Assembly: GCA_037481875.1 (NCBI GenBank)
Contig: JBBFKY010000013.1
Coordinates: forward strand, 24,888-88,887
Length of the DNA: 64,000 bases
Direction of reading: 5' to 3'
Origin: Desulfosoma sp.
Lineage (GTDB): Bacteria > Desulfobacterota > Syntrophobacteria > Syntrophobacterales > DSM-9756
Below the pieces are notes generated by a model. That model searched no databases. It was not told the origin of the DNA and worked only from the letters and a program-made list of their open reading frames with translations. The position numbers were made by a program, and so were the translations under genes. Below are positions 38,462 to 47,277 of this stretch, piece after piece (the first letter of the stretch is position 1; each line of letters begins with the position of its first letter).

Positions 38462-39412
38462 ATGCACGCGTACACGAAAAAAATTCGGGAAGCTGCCCAG
38501 CGTCTTTTGGTGGAAAAGAAGGTGGACGGGGTGATCGGGTTTCGTCAGGGGACGATTCCCATGATGAGTGAGCCTGTCATGATCCGCCATGTCGATCAGG
38601 TGGATCAATTGGTCTGGAACAGTTTCTGCGGCGTGAATCTCGCCAATTACCTCGTCAAGCGCAAAGACCGTGTGGCGGTGGTGGCCAAAGGGTGTGACAG
38701 TCGCAACATGGTCCTTCAGATGCAAGAAAATCAATTTCAGAGGAATCAGCTCTATATCCTTGGAGCCCCATGTCACGGCATGGTGGATCGACGCAAGATA
38801 TGGGCTTTTTTGAAAGGGCGGGAGCCTTTGCAGGTCACGGAAAACGGTCCCGAACTGCATGTGTCGGGAAAAGGCTTTGAAGAGGTGCTTCGGCGTGAGG
38901 AATACCTGCAGGACAACTGCCGCATTTGTACGCACCGCAACCCTGTGATCTACGATGAACTTCTTGGGGATTTGGTGTCGGAACAGACGGGAGTCGACCG
39001 CTACGAGGACGTTCGGCGCGTGGAAGCCATGCCGCCTCAAGACAAATGGCGTTATTTTGAGGAGCTTATCGCTTCCTGCATTCGCTGTTATGCGTGCCGA
39101 AACGCTTGTCCGATGTGCTATTGTCCCACTTGCTTTGTGGATGAATCGAGGCCCCAATGGGTGGGGAAGACACTGGATGCCACGGACACCCGCACGTTTC
39201 ATCTGCTACGAGCCTTTCATTTAGCCGGGAGATGCACGGACTGTGGGGCTTGTGAACGGGCCTGTCCCATGGGGATTTCCGTTCGCCAGTTCACCAAGAA
39301 ATTGGAAAAGGATGTGAAGGAACTCTACGGCTATGAAGCGGGCTTGGTCATGGAAGGGCGGCCGCCTTTAGACACCTATAGACCCGATGACCCGCAGGAT
39401 TTTATCAAATGA
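38462..39412 (+). CDS. FrhB/FdhB-like iron-sulfur protein of the Hdr-Flx complex
   Basis: 316 aa. The N-terminal two-thirds resembles the F420-hydrogenase/formate-dehydrogenase beta family (VAVVAKGCDSRNMVLQMQEN and CRICTHRNPVIYDELLGDLV), which carries Fe-S and sometimes flavin. The C-terminal third has two ferredoxin-type clusters, CIRCYACRNACPMCYCPTC and CTDCGACERACPMG. The ATG at 38462 directly follows the mvhD stop, with GAGGTGG upstream. It is probably one of the soluble electron-relay subunits corresponding to a Flx Fe-S subunit. The exact electron donor cannot be told from sequence; formate, NADH and ferredoxin are all used by relatives. Confidence 0.8.
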   Translation: MHAYTKKIREAAQRLLVEKKVDGVIGFRQGTIPMMSEPVMIRHVDQVDQLVWNSFCGVNLANYLVKRKDRVAVVAKGCDSRNMVLQMQENQFQRNQLYILGAPCHGMVDRRKIWAFLKGREPLQVTENGPELHVSGKGFEEVLRREEYLQDNCRICTHRNPVIYDELLGDLVSEQTGVDRYEDVRRVEAMPPQDKWRYFEELIASCIRCYACRNACPMCYCPTCFVDESRPQWVGKTLDATDTRTFHLLRAFHLAGRCTDCGACERACPMGISVRQFTKKLEKDVKELYGYEAGLVMEGRPPLDTYRPDDPQDFIK

Positions 39413-39465
39413 CGCCAATCCAGAGCGCGCATCAGCCGAGAACCAATGCGATAGAGGATGGATCC

Positions 39466-40518
39466 ATGCTGACAATCTATGTGCCAAAAGAAAAAATGCC
39501 CCTTCTGATCGGCCGTATCATGGACAAAGCTCGAGTCTTTGCGCCGGTCAAGGAAGGTGACACTTACCGATTTCGGCTTTTGGACCGGCCCGACAAAGCG
39601 GATTTGTCTTATCAGAACACGCGCCTCTCTCCCAAGGAATTGATGCATCCTCAGCAGGAAGCCATGTTTCGCTTCAGCCTCAAAAAAGGCGACCCCAAGG
39701 AAGGGATTTTGGCGGAGATTCCCAAGGATTTGGGAAAACGCGTCGTGTGGGGCCTTAGACCTTGCGATGCCAAGGCGTTTCAACTGGTGGATGTCAACTT
39801 CGTCACGGAACAATACGTGGATCCGTGGTGGCGAAAGCGCCGTCAGGCCACTGTACTCGTGGGGCTTGGCTGCCATGAACCGTGCAGCACATGCTTTTGC
39901 ACTTCCGTAGGCACCGGCCCTTTTGATCGAACAGCCCTGGATGTGCTCATGACCGAACTGCCCGAAGGCTATCTTTTGGAGGCGGTGACGGAGTCGGGGC
40001 AAGATCTGCTGGCTGACATCGAAGAAGGTCGACCGGCCGATGAGGACATTCGAGCCCAGGCAGCATCCATCGCCCAGGAAGCGGAACGAAGCCTGCCTCG
40101 GTTGTTGTCCCCCGAGCCTCTTCGAGACAAACCCATGACGGAGCTTTTTCAGGCTTCTTTTTGGGAAGAGGTCCAATTCGCCTGTATCAATTGCGGGACC
40201 TGTACCTTTCTGTGCCCCACATGCTGGTGTTTCGACATTCAGGATGAAGTGTATCAGCACGAAGGGGTGCGTCTACGTCTGTGGGATGCCTGCATGTTTC
40301 CTTTATTCACGTTGCATGGGTCCGGTCATAATCCGAGAAATCAAAAATTGCAGCGGGTGCGCCAAAGATTCATGCACAAGTTCAAATACTATGTGGACAA
40401 GTACGGAAACGGGCCGGCGTGCGTGGGCTGCGGACGATGCGTGCAGTACTGCCCTGTGAATATCGATATTCGACGGGTTGCAGGGATGATGGCGGCTTCC
40501 TGTGTGTGCCCGACCTAA
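39466..40518 (+). CDS. AsrA/sulfhydrogenase-beta-like 4Fe-4S protein (FlxB-type)
   Basis: 350 aa from the ATG at 39466; GAGGATGG precedes it, and an upstream ATG at 39409 overlaps the previous stop and is less likely. The C-terminal part has two cluster motifs, CINCGTCTFLCPTCWCFD and CVGCGRCVQYCPVNIDIRR; the middle has GLRPCDAKAFQLVD and GLGCHEPCSTCFCTS. This arrangement is that of anaerobic sulfite reductase subunit A and sulfhydrogenase beta subunits, which pass electrons between an NAD(P)H flavoprotein and a partner. With the next gene it forms the NADH-side pair of an Flx-type module. Confidence 0.85.
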   Translation: MLTIYVPKEKMPLLIGRIMDKARVFAPVKEGDTYRFRLLDRPDKADLSYQNTRLSPKELMHPQQEAMFRFSLKKGDPKEGILAEIPKDLGKRVVWGLRPCDAKAFQLVDVNFVTEQYVDPWWRKRRQATVLVGLGCHEPCSTCFCTSVGTGPFDRTALDVLMTELPEGYLLEAVTESGQDLLADIEEGRPADEDIRAQAASIAQEAERSLPRLLSPEPLRDKPMTELFQASFWEEVQFACINCGTCTFLCPTCWCFDIQDEVYQHEGVRLRLWDACMFPLFTLHGSGHNPRNQKLQRVRQRFMHKFKYYVDKYGNGPACVGCGRCVQYCPVNIDIRRVAGMMAASCVCPT

Positions 40519-40532
40519 TGTGGAGGATGGAC

Positions 40533-41375
40533 GTGAAGAATCCCTATTTGCCTTACCCGGTCAGAATTCAGGACATCATCACGGAAACCTCGGATCGTAA
40601 CCTGAAAACTTTTAAGCTCGTTTTTTTGAACAAAGAAGATGAAGCGGCTTTTCAGTATATGCCCGGACAATTCGCGGAACTGTCCGTGGCCGGTCAAGGG
40701 GAAGTGCCTATCGGCATCGCTTCGTCACCCACGGAAAAGGGTTTTCTCATGTTCACCGTGAATCGAGTGGGCCGGGTGACGACTTACCTGCATAACATGA
40801 AACCTGGGGAAATCATGGGTGTGCGCGGTCCCTTGGGCAACTGGTACCCATGGGATGAAATGAAAGGCAAAAACGTGGTGATTATCGGTGGCGGTTTCGC
40901 CTTTACCACCCTTCGGTCTTCCATTGTCTGGTTGCTGGATCCCGCTCACCGAAAGGACTATGGGGACATTACAGTGGTTTATGGAGCCCGTAATCCGGGT
41001 CTGCTCCTTTACAAGGACGAGCTGGTGGCTTGGGAACGGCGTGATGACATCACCATGCATCTTACCGTGGATGCCACGGACGATCCTCAGTGGAAGTACA
41101 ACGTGGGCTTTGTTCCTGCCGTCACCAAGGAAAAAGCGCCCAGCGCCGAAAACGCCTATGCCATTGTGTGCGGCCCGCCCATCATGATCAAGTTCACGCT
41201 GCCCGTTCTTGCCGATTTAGGATTCCCGCCCGAGCGCATCATCACCAGCTTGGAGATGCGCATGAAATGCGGCATCGGCATGTGCGGCCGCTGCAACATC
41301 GGCACGGAATACGTGTGCAAGGATGGTCCCGTGTTTTCCATGCAAAAACTGGCTTCCTTGCCCAATGAGTACTAG
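40533..41375 (+). CDS. FAD/NAD(P)H-binding oxidoreductase, AsrB/HydG/FlxA-type
   Basis: 280 aa. The ferredoxin-reductase-type FAD site is QYMPGQFAELSV and PIGIASSPTEKGFLMFTVNRVGRVT, and the NAD(P) site begins VVIIGGGFAFTTLRSSIVWL. A C-terminal [2Fe-2S] motif of PyrK/AsrB type is MKCGIGMCGRCNIGTEYVC. GTG at 40533 is taken as start because GGAGG lies 6 bp upstream; the ATGs at 40518 and 40527 have no room for a ribosome-binding site. It is the likely NAD(P)H entry point of the complex and is paired with the preceding AsrA-like gene. Confidence 0.87.
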   Translation: MKNPYLPYPVRIQDIITETSDRNLKTFKLVFLNKEDEAAFQYMPGQFAELSVAGQGEVPIGIASSPTEKGFLMFTVNRVGRVTTYLHNMKPGEIMGVRGPLGNWYPWDEMKGKNVVIIGGGFAFTTLRSSIVWLLDPAHRKDYGDITVVYGARNPGLLLYKDELVAWERRDDITMHLTVDATDDPQWKYNVGFVPAVTKEKAPSAENAYAIVCGPPIMIKFTLPVLADLGFPPERIITSLEMRMKCGIGMCGRCNIGTEYVCKDGPVFSMQKLASLPNEY

Positions 41376-41481
41376 GTGTCCAAGAACGAAGATCTTGGGA
41401 AAAATTTCTTTTAACTGAACCGAGCTTGTGTTACGTATAGGTGGAACCAATAAAACGGGAACCGAGTCAGGGGAGAGAGCT

Positions 41482-42708
41482 ATGGAGCCGTTGCTGTTGA
41501 CGAAAAGAGAGAGGCGCAAACTGGCGAGCCAGTACGCCGAGCTGTGCCTGACGTGCGGCACCTGCGCCGGTGGGTGCCCTGTCACGGGGGTGGACGGCTT
41601 GGATGTGCGCAAGGTGGTACGTCTGGCCGTTTTGGGTCTGGACCAGGAAGTGGTGGACTCCAAATTCCCATGGGTCTGCACCCTGTGCGGTCGTTGTGAG
41701 TACGCTTGTCCCATGAATATCGATCTCTTGAAGCTGCTTCGTTCCGCCCGCAGCATGCGTGATCGGGACAAGGTACCGGGGGTGCTTCACAAGGGTGTGG
41801 AGATGTGCCTTAAGACCGGAAACAACGTGGGTATTCCTGAGGAAGATTTCCGGTACCTGCTGGAAGATTTGGCCGCCGAACTGGCTGAAGAGTTGCCCGG
41901 GTTTGAGATCCCCATCGACAAAAAGGGAGCCAAGTATCTTTTCACCATCAATTCCAAGGAGCCCTTCGCCGAACCCGAGGACATGATGTTTTGGTGGCGT
42001 ATTCTTTATGCCGCCAATGAATCCTGGACGATCGCTTCCAAGAACTGGGAAGGGGTGAACTGGGGCTTGTTTACAGGCGACGATGCGGCCATGAAAGAAA
42101 TCGTGGGACGCATCGTCCAGAACTACAAGGAACTCGAATGCGAGTACCTGGTCTTACCCGAGTGAGGGCACGCCTACTATGCGACCAGGCTTGGTCTGCA
42201 AAATTGGTTTGCCGATGAAGGCGTGAAGTTTGTCAGCATTCATGATCTCCTGAAGCAGTACCTGGAAGAAGGGCGTATCAAGGTGGACAAATCCATCCAC
42301 CATGAACTGACCACCTACCATGACCCATGCAATTACGCTCGAAAGAGTGAACGAGCTTTTGGGCATGGCTATTACGAAGAGCCTCGTTGGGTGGTGCAGC
42401 AATGCTGTGAGCATTTCGTGGACATGTACCCGAACCGGGCCAACAACTATTGCTGCGGCGCCGGAGGCGGGGCGTGGGCGGCTCCGTATGTAGAGGAACG
42501 CATCTTTTACGGACGTGTCAAGGCCAAGCAGATCAAGGATACGGGTGCCAAGCTGCTCATTGCGCCGTGCCACAACTGCCGCGACCAGATCATGAAGAGT
42601 CTGCGCAAAGAATACGATTTCATGGATGTGGAAGTGAAATACCTTTGGGAATTGGTGGCGGATTCGCTCATCATCGAGCCTCGAGAGGAAGCGGAAGAGG
42701 AAGAATAG
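41482..42708 (+). CDS. HdrC-HdrB-type (HdrD-like) Fe-S disulfide reductase fusion, predicted selenoprotein (UGA at 42163-42165)
   Basis: 408 aa if the UGA at codon 228 encodes selenocysteine. The N-terminal HdrC-like part has two 4Fe-4S motifs, CLTCGTCAGGCPVTG and CTLCGRCEYACPMNID. The C-terminal part is HdrB/D-like: LVLPE-U-GHAYYA, where relatives have PECGHA, then the CCG-domain cysteines in HDPCNYARKSERAFG, NYCCGAGGGAWAA and APCHNC. Coding continues in the same frame for 180 residues after the UGA. This subunit would reduce a disulfide such as DsrC or a DsrC-like partner with electrons from the HdrA fusion. The ATG is chosen for GGGGAGAG upstream. A strong terminator follows. A nonsense mutation is the alternative but does not explain the perfect frame and hairpin. 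Confidence 0.84.
42163..42196 (+). promoter_or_regulatory. Selenocysteine UGA codon and SECIS-like hairpin in the HdrCB fusion gene
   Basis: In-frame TGA at 42163-42165 is followed 17 bases later by a perfect 5-bp stem, GACCA (42183-42187) with UGGUC (42192-42196), closing a GGCU loop. Position and a G-rich apical loop agree with bacterial SECIS elements. The loop differs from that of the hdrA hairpin, so recognition by the same SelB would need some tolerance. Confidence 0.65.
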
Positions 42709-42735
42709 ATTCTCGAAGGTTTTGAAGCTTCGCGA

Positions 42736-42773
42736 GCCCCGGAAACACGGCATGGTTTCCGGGGCTTTTTCTT
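42736..42773 (+). terminator. Intrinsic terminator of the hdr/flx operon
   Basis: GCCCCGGAAAC (42736-42746) and GTTTCCGGGGC (42755-42765) form a perfect 11-bp stem with an 8-nt loop followed by TTTTTCTTT. It lies 27 bp after the HdrCB stop. Confidence 0.92.
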
Positions 42774-42939
42774 TGCCTGCGTGGTTTTTAGCTTTTAGAA
42801 TAGGGTGAATTGCAGCCGCAAGAATTTTTGGGATCGGAAAGGACGGGCCTAAGCATCTTTGTCCTTAGGACGGCGAAAGGCTTGGGCGAAGTTCTCAAGC
42901 GTGTTTGCCGATGCAACGATAAAATCGGCGGGCGGCAAC

Positions 42940-43123
42940 GTGTAGGAGCGAACCCATGTGTCCGCCCCCAAAGCCGCCGGTATGGGAAGGAACAATGGTG
43001 GCCCACACAGAGGTGCGCCCCTACAGCCGGGGGACATGCCCCCAGGTGGGCGGACCCATGTGTCCGCCCCCTGTACAGCCGTAATGGCAAGGCCAATGGG
43101 GGAACACACACCGTTGCGCCCCT
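42940..43123. repeat. Cluster of four R1 dispersed repeats
   Basis: R1-type elements lie at about 42940-42969, 43000-43027, 43047-43069 (GGGCGGACCCATGTGTCCGCCC, one of the cleanest) and 43096-43122. They fill most of the gap between the hdr/flx terminator and the next gene. No gene is seen in 42774-43266. Confidence 0.8.
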
Positions 43124-43266
43124 AAAGCCATGGACCGGATGGAAATTCAGAAAAACGTTTGCCTTGACACCGAGACTCATGGCCTGCTCTGGATCAAAGA
43201 ACACTTTGCACAACCTAGTTTTCAAACAGCCTGGCGAACGAGGTCAAGCAATGGTTGGAGAAAAGC

Positions 43267-44553
43267 ATGAGCAAGAAAAAGAAACCAGCCGATCTTCTGA
43301 AGATTTCCGAAAATGAAAAGGCGGAATTGAGCTTTTTTATGGACCGCCTTCGCATGCAGGACCCTCAAGGACCCAGCCTGGAGAACTGCTTAAGAAGCCT
43401 TAAACAGTCTTTGTTGCAGCGTGAAGCCCTTGCGGCGGCCTTGCTGGAAGCTTTAAGCCACGAAGGCGGTCCTGTGTGTTTTCGAGCTTTTTGCGCCCTG
43501 CAAGAAATCGTTCAGGATAAACGTTTGACACGCATCGTGCGCCAGGCGGCTTATCGGTTTCGACAAAAGGGATTCGTCGTCTGTGAAGCTTCCGCTCCCG
43601 TGCAAGATTCTTCCCCGGTGGTTCTTGTCAAGGCGCAAGAAATGAAAAACGAAGCTTATCTTGCAGCTTCCGCTAAAGATCACATGTTTCAATATAGTGC
43701 CTACGTTTTTTCAAAAAGCGAGGACAGTCCCTGTGTCATCCTTATGACGCTCGGCGCAGGTTTTTCCTGTGAACTTTTGGGAATCTATTCCCTGTCTAGA
43801 AGAGAATTTAAGGATAAACTTCGAAAAATAGCCGACTTTTTGGAAAGCCCGATACGCGAGGTGTCTTTAGGGCACATGGCCCGTGTGCATGAGACCCTGG
43901 TGTCTTTCAACCGCATTCCCGCTGAATATAGAACGGATGTGCCAATGGTTCGAAGACTTCTCGAACCTTACGTTCTCGAAGACCCTCGCCCCTACTTCCT
44001 TCAGATGTGGGATCAAAAAGGGCTAGCCCCCTTAAGAGAAGTGGATCTTCCTGATCTTGTGGACTTTATTACCTCAAATCTGGAAGTTGTGCCTTATGAG
44101 GGACTTTTTTCCGACAAATCGGCTCTTGAGCGATGGGTGACGGGTTTGAAAACTATCCAAGACGGTGTGATCAGGATTCCTCGGTATCTTGCTGAAGAAC
44201 GTCTGGATAAAAGCCTCGGTGAAGCGACGCGAGAGTTATTCCCTCTGGAGGTGTGTCGCGGTCTTGCCAAGGACTGGGAAGAGGTGGCTCTGTGGACCCT
44301 GCTGAATGAAGACGATCCTTTTCGAGTGGAAAAGGTCTTCGCCCTTTCCGAGCACGCTCAAGACCTTAAAGATTCGGGATCCAGCCCGGTTATGAGACGC
44401 ATCGTGGAGTTGGCCATGGCCATTTTTTTCAACTTCTTCACTCCGGATCTGAATGCCGATCTTCGGCGCCTTGAAAAGATGGAGAAGGAACTCGACGAAG
44501 GACTGAAGCGAACCCCTTCGGGGCTTTACGTCCCTCGCGGGGTCTTGGAATAA
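43267..44553 (+). CDS. Conserved-looking hypothetical protein, 428 aa
   Basis: Soluble, helix-rich protein with no signal peptide, membrane segment or nucleotide motif that I recognise. The N-terminus is basic (MSKKKKPADLLKISENEK), and the C-terminus is strongly charged and helical (ADLRRLEKMEKELDEGLKR). The ATG at 43267 follows GGAGAAAAG. It is 17 bp upstream of the YjbQ-family gene and may share its transcript. Codon use and length look like a genuine gene. No function can be given. Confidence 0.7.
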   Translation: MSKKKKPADLLKISENEKAELSFFMDRLRMQDPQGPSLENCLRSLKQSLLQREALAAALLEALSHEGGPVCFRAFCALQEIVQDKRLTRIVRQAAYRFRQKGFVVCEASAPVQDSSPVVLVKAQEMKNEAYLAASAKDHMFQYSAYVFSKSEDSPCVILMTLGAGFSCELLGIYSLSRREFKDKLRKIADFLESPIREVSLGHMARVHETLVSFNRIPAEYRTDVPMVRRLLEPYVLEDPRPYFLQMWDQKGLAPLREVDLPDLVDFITSNLEVVPYEGLFSDKSALERWVTGLKTIQDGVIRIPRYLAEERLDKSLGEATRELFPLEVCRGLAKDWEEVALWTLLNEDDPFRVEKVFALSEHAQDLKDSGSSPVMRRIVELAMAIFFNFFTPDLNADLRRLEKMEKELDEGLKRTPSGLYVPRGVLE

Positions 44554-44570
44554 AGACAGGGAGGCGTTCC

Positions 44571-44984
44571 ATGAAGCGGATGAGTTTTCAGGTGAAGACA
44601 TCGTCCCGCAGCGACGCTGTGGACATTACATCTTCTGTGGCCGAAAAAGTGCGAGAAGCCGGAATCGCCGACGGTATCTGCTTCATTTATGTGCCGCATA
44701 CGACCGCGGGCGTGACCATCAACGAAGGGGCGGATCCGGCGGTCATGGACGATGTGTTGCGTACCTTGGATCACCTGATTCCCTGGACGGCCCATTATCG
44801 GCATACGGAAGGCAATGCCGCGGCCCATATCAAGACAACCCTCACGGGTTCCAGTGTCTCGGTTCTCGTGGAAAAAGGCCGGCTTCTTCTTGGAACATGG
44901 CAAAGAATTTTTTTATGTGACTACGATGGCCCGAGGACGCGCACAGTCCATGTAGGCGTGCAGGGATCGACTTCGACCGGTTGA
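44571..44984 (+). CDS. YjbQ/UPF0047 family protein (secondary thiamine-phosphate synthase enzyme family)
   Basis: 137 aa, full length. The family pattern is clear: VREAGIADGICFIYVPHTTAGVTINE in the first half with its conserved HTTA, the histidine in HYRHTEGNAAAHIKTTLTGSS, and the C-terminal GTWQRIFLCDYDGPRTR. The family has weak thiamine-phosphate synthase activity in E. coli, but its physiological role is unsettled. It lies between a hypothetical gene and the acyl-CoA synthetase, 35 bp before the latter's start. Confidence 0.9.
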   Translation: MKRMSFQVKTSSRSDAVDITSSVAEKVREAGIADGICFIYVPHTTAGVTINEGADPAVMDDVLRTLDHLIPWTAHYRHTEGNAAAHIKTTLTGSSVSVLVEKGRLLLGTWQRIFLCDYDGPRTRTVHVGVQGSTSTG

Positions 44985-45019
44985 CCGGATTGGATCGCCA
45001 TCGGGGCCAAGGAGGACTC

Positions 45020-47146
45020 ATGGAACGATTGGATGCCATCTTTTCTCCGGGATCTGTGGCCGTGATCGGAGCTTCCACTGTTCCCGGAAAGGTCGGCCAC
45101 GATCTTTTCGCCAATATCTTGCGCGGGGGGTACACAGGCACTCTGTTCCCCGTCAATCCGAAAGCTCGGTCGGTTCTCAGTGTCAAAGCCTACCCCACCC
45201 TTCTCGACATTCCCGATCCCGTGGATTTGGCCATCTTGGTGGTGCCTCCCAAGGCGGCTCTGAATGCGGTGGAAGAAGCCGCGCAGAAAGGGGTCAAGGG
45301 CATTGTCATTGTGTCGGCGGGGTTTCGTGAAGTAGGTCCTGAAGGTCGATCCATCGAAGAGGCCGTTGCGGCGCGATGTCGCGAAGCGGGCATGCGTCTT
45401 GTGGGGCCTAACTGTCTGGGGGTGATCAACCCGCATCCTTCCGTGCGCATGAACGCCAGCTTTTCCAATCGTATGCCCGCTCCCGGTCACATATCCTTTA
45501 TTTCTCAGAGTGGAGCTTTGTGCACATCGGTGTTGGATTTTGCCGCGGAAAGGGATTTTGGGTTTTCCAAGTTTATTTCCATCGGCAACAAGGCGGATGT
45601 GGATGAATTGGATCTCCTGAGATACCTGCATCAGGATGAAGACACGCAGGTGATCATGATCTACCTGGAAGAACTGCGTCGCGGTCCTGAATTCATTCAG
45701 GAAGTCAAGGAAATGACCTCGGGGGATCGACCGACACCTGTTTTGGTGATCAAGTCCGGCCGCACCGTAGCCGGGGCTCGAGCCGCCGCCTCTCATACGG
45801 GATCCTTGGCCGGGTCCGAAGCGGTCTATGACGCCATTTTTAAACAGGCGGGAATCATTCGCGTGGATTCCATCGAGGAATTGTTTAACTTTGCCGCAGC
45901 CTTCGTCAGTCGAAAAACACCTCAAGGGAACAAGGTCGCCATTGTGACCAATGCCGGCGGGCCGGGGATCGTGGCCACCGACATGACGGTTTCTTCCGGC
46001 TTGGAACTGGCCAGGTTTCAAGAAGAGACCGTGGAAGCTCTGCAGAGCCATCTGCCGGTCACGGCCAATTTGCATAATCCTGTAGACGTCATTGGGGACG
46101 CTACGCAGGAGCGATACGAACGGGCCTTGGAAGCCGTCATCAAGGACCAGGGCGTGGATGGCGCTCTTGTGATTCTGACCCCTCAATCCATGACCAACGC
46201 TCTGGAAACCGCCAAAGCCATTGTCAAGATCGACCAGAGGACTCAAAAACCCATTCTGTGTTGCTTCATGGGAATCTTTGACGTTTCGGCAGGCGTCAAG
46301 GTTCTTCAGGAACATGGTATTCCCGTCTATCGTTTTCCGGAGCATGCCGCCAAGGCTTTTGGGGCGCTCTATCGGTATTCCAGTTGGCTGAACCGTCAAA
46401 AGCTGGCTCAGTTCGCTTTGGAACATGACAAAGAGGGGGCTCGCCGCATCCTTGAAGCCGCTTTGAGTCAGGGCCGAAGAGCGTTGACGGAATGGGAAGG
46501 GGCGGAGCTGTTGCGATGCTATGGGTTTCAGACTCTGCCTTCTTTTGTGGCCGTAACGCGGGAAGAGGCTGTGGAATATGCCACCAGTCTCACCTTTCCC
46601 GTGGCCATGAAGATCGTCTCACCCCAGATTCTTCACAAAAGCGATGCCAAAGGTGTCCGGCTCCATTTGACGTCGGCTCAGGATGTGGCGGAAGCTTTTG
46701 ACAGTATCGTCGCGAATGCCAAAGCGTATGATCCAAAGGCTGAGATTTTGGGAGTGTTAGTGCAAAAAATGGCCCCTCCCGGAGAAGAAGTCATTTTGGG
46801 CATGAGCCGGTACCCGATTTTTGGGCCTTTGCTCATGTTCGGCCTCGGGGGTATCTTCGTGGAAGTTTTTAAAGATGTGGATTTTCGGGTGGCTCCCATC
46901 GGGCGTAACGAAGCTCGGCGCATGATGCGTGGAATCCAAGGCTACGATCTTCTCAAAGGGGTTCGGGGACGTCCCGAAGCGGATACGGCCATTTTGGAAC
47001 GCTATCTGGTGTGTCTTTCCAATCTTGCCTTGGACCATCCGGAAATCAAGGAATTGGATATGAACCCGGTCCTTGTGCATCCTAAAGGATCGGGAGCCAC
47101 AGTGGCCGATGTGCGTGTGATCCTCGAACCCGTGCAAGAATCATGA
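45020..47146 (+). CDS. ADP-forming acetate/acyl-CoA synthetase, alpha-beta fusion
   Basis: 708 aa. Converts acyl-CoA plus ADP and phosphate to acid, CoA and ATP (or the reverse). The N-terminal CoA-binding and ligase domains carry FSPGSVAVIGASTVPGKVG and ISQSGALCTSVLDFA; the phosphohistidine candidate is in ASHTGSLAGSEAVYDAIF. A hinge is followed by the C-terminal ATP-grasp (beta) domain (EWEGAELLRCYGFQTLPSFV, FPVAMKIVSPQILHKSDAKG, PIFGPLLMFGLGGIFVEVF). It starts at 45020 behind AAGGAGGA; the frame is open upstream. In a syntrophic or sulfate-reducing anaerobe it could conserve energy from acetyl- or propionyl-CoA. Related CoA-binding/ATP-grasp protein acetyltransferases lack the phosphohistidine loop, which here looks intact. 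Confidence 0.88.
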   Translation: MERLDAIFSPGSVAVIGASTVPGKVGHDLFANILRGGYTGTLFPVNPKARSVLSVKAYPTLLDIPDPVDLAILVVPPKAALNAVEEAAQKGVKGIVIVSAGFREVGPEGRSIEEAVAARCREAGMRLVGPNCLGVINPHPSVRMNASFSNRMPAPGHISFISQSGALCTSVLDFAAERDFGFSKFISIGNKADVDELDLLRYLHQDEDTQVIMIYLEELRRGPEFIQEVKEMTSGDRPTPVLVIKSGRTVAGARAAASHTGSLAGSEAVYDAIFKQAGIIRVDSIEELFNFAAAFVSRKTPQGNKVAIVTNAGGPGIVATDMTVSSGLELARFQEETVEALQSHLPVTANLHNPVDVIGDATQERYERALEAVIKDQGVDGALVILTPQSMTNALETAKAIVKIDQRTQKPILCCFMGIFDVSAGVKVLQEHGIPVYRFPEHAAKAFGALYRYSSWLNRQKLAQFALEHDKEGARRILEAALSQGRRALTEWEGAELLRCYGFQTLPSFVAVTREEAVEYATSLTFPVAMKIVSPQILHKSDAKGVRLHLTSAQDVAEAFDSIVANAKAYDPKAEILGVLVQKMAPPGEEVILGMSRYPIFGPLLMFGLGGIFVEVFKDVDFRVAPIGRNEARRMMRGIQGYDLLKGVRGRPEADTAILERYLVCLSNLALDHPEIKELDMNPVLVHPKGSGATVADVRVILEPVQES

Positions 47147-47277
47147 AGAAAGGGGGTTCGACGGTTGACGATCCTCAAGGGGGCGCTTAAAGTTACGGTC
47201 AAAGCATGGCATCAAGGTGGCTCAAAGGCACGTGAACTCTTTTCGTGTGCACCTTCACCAGGCAGAGGAGAATGCCC

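Noticed and set aside
39466..41375. Dissimilatory anaerobic sulfite reductase asrAB
   Set aside because: The siroheme subunit AsrC is absent and the genes sit inside an hdr operon, so an Flx/sulfhydrogenase-like electron-transfer role fits better.
42163..42165. True stop codon separating two genes (a 227-aa HdrC-like and a 161-aa HdrB-like protein)
   Set aside because: No ribosome-binding site or good start follows the UGA, the downstream frame is the same, and the joined protein restores the PE-C/U-GHA region of the family.
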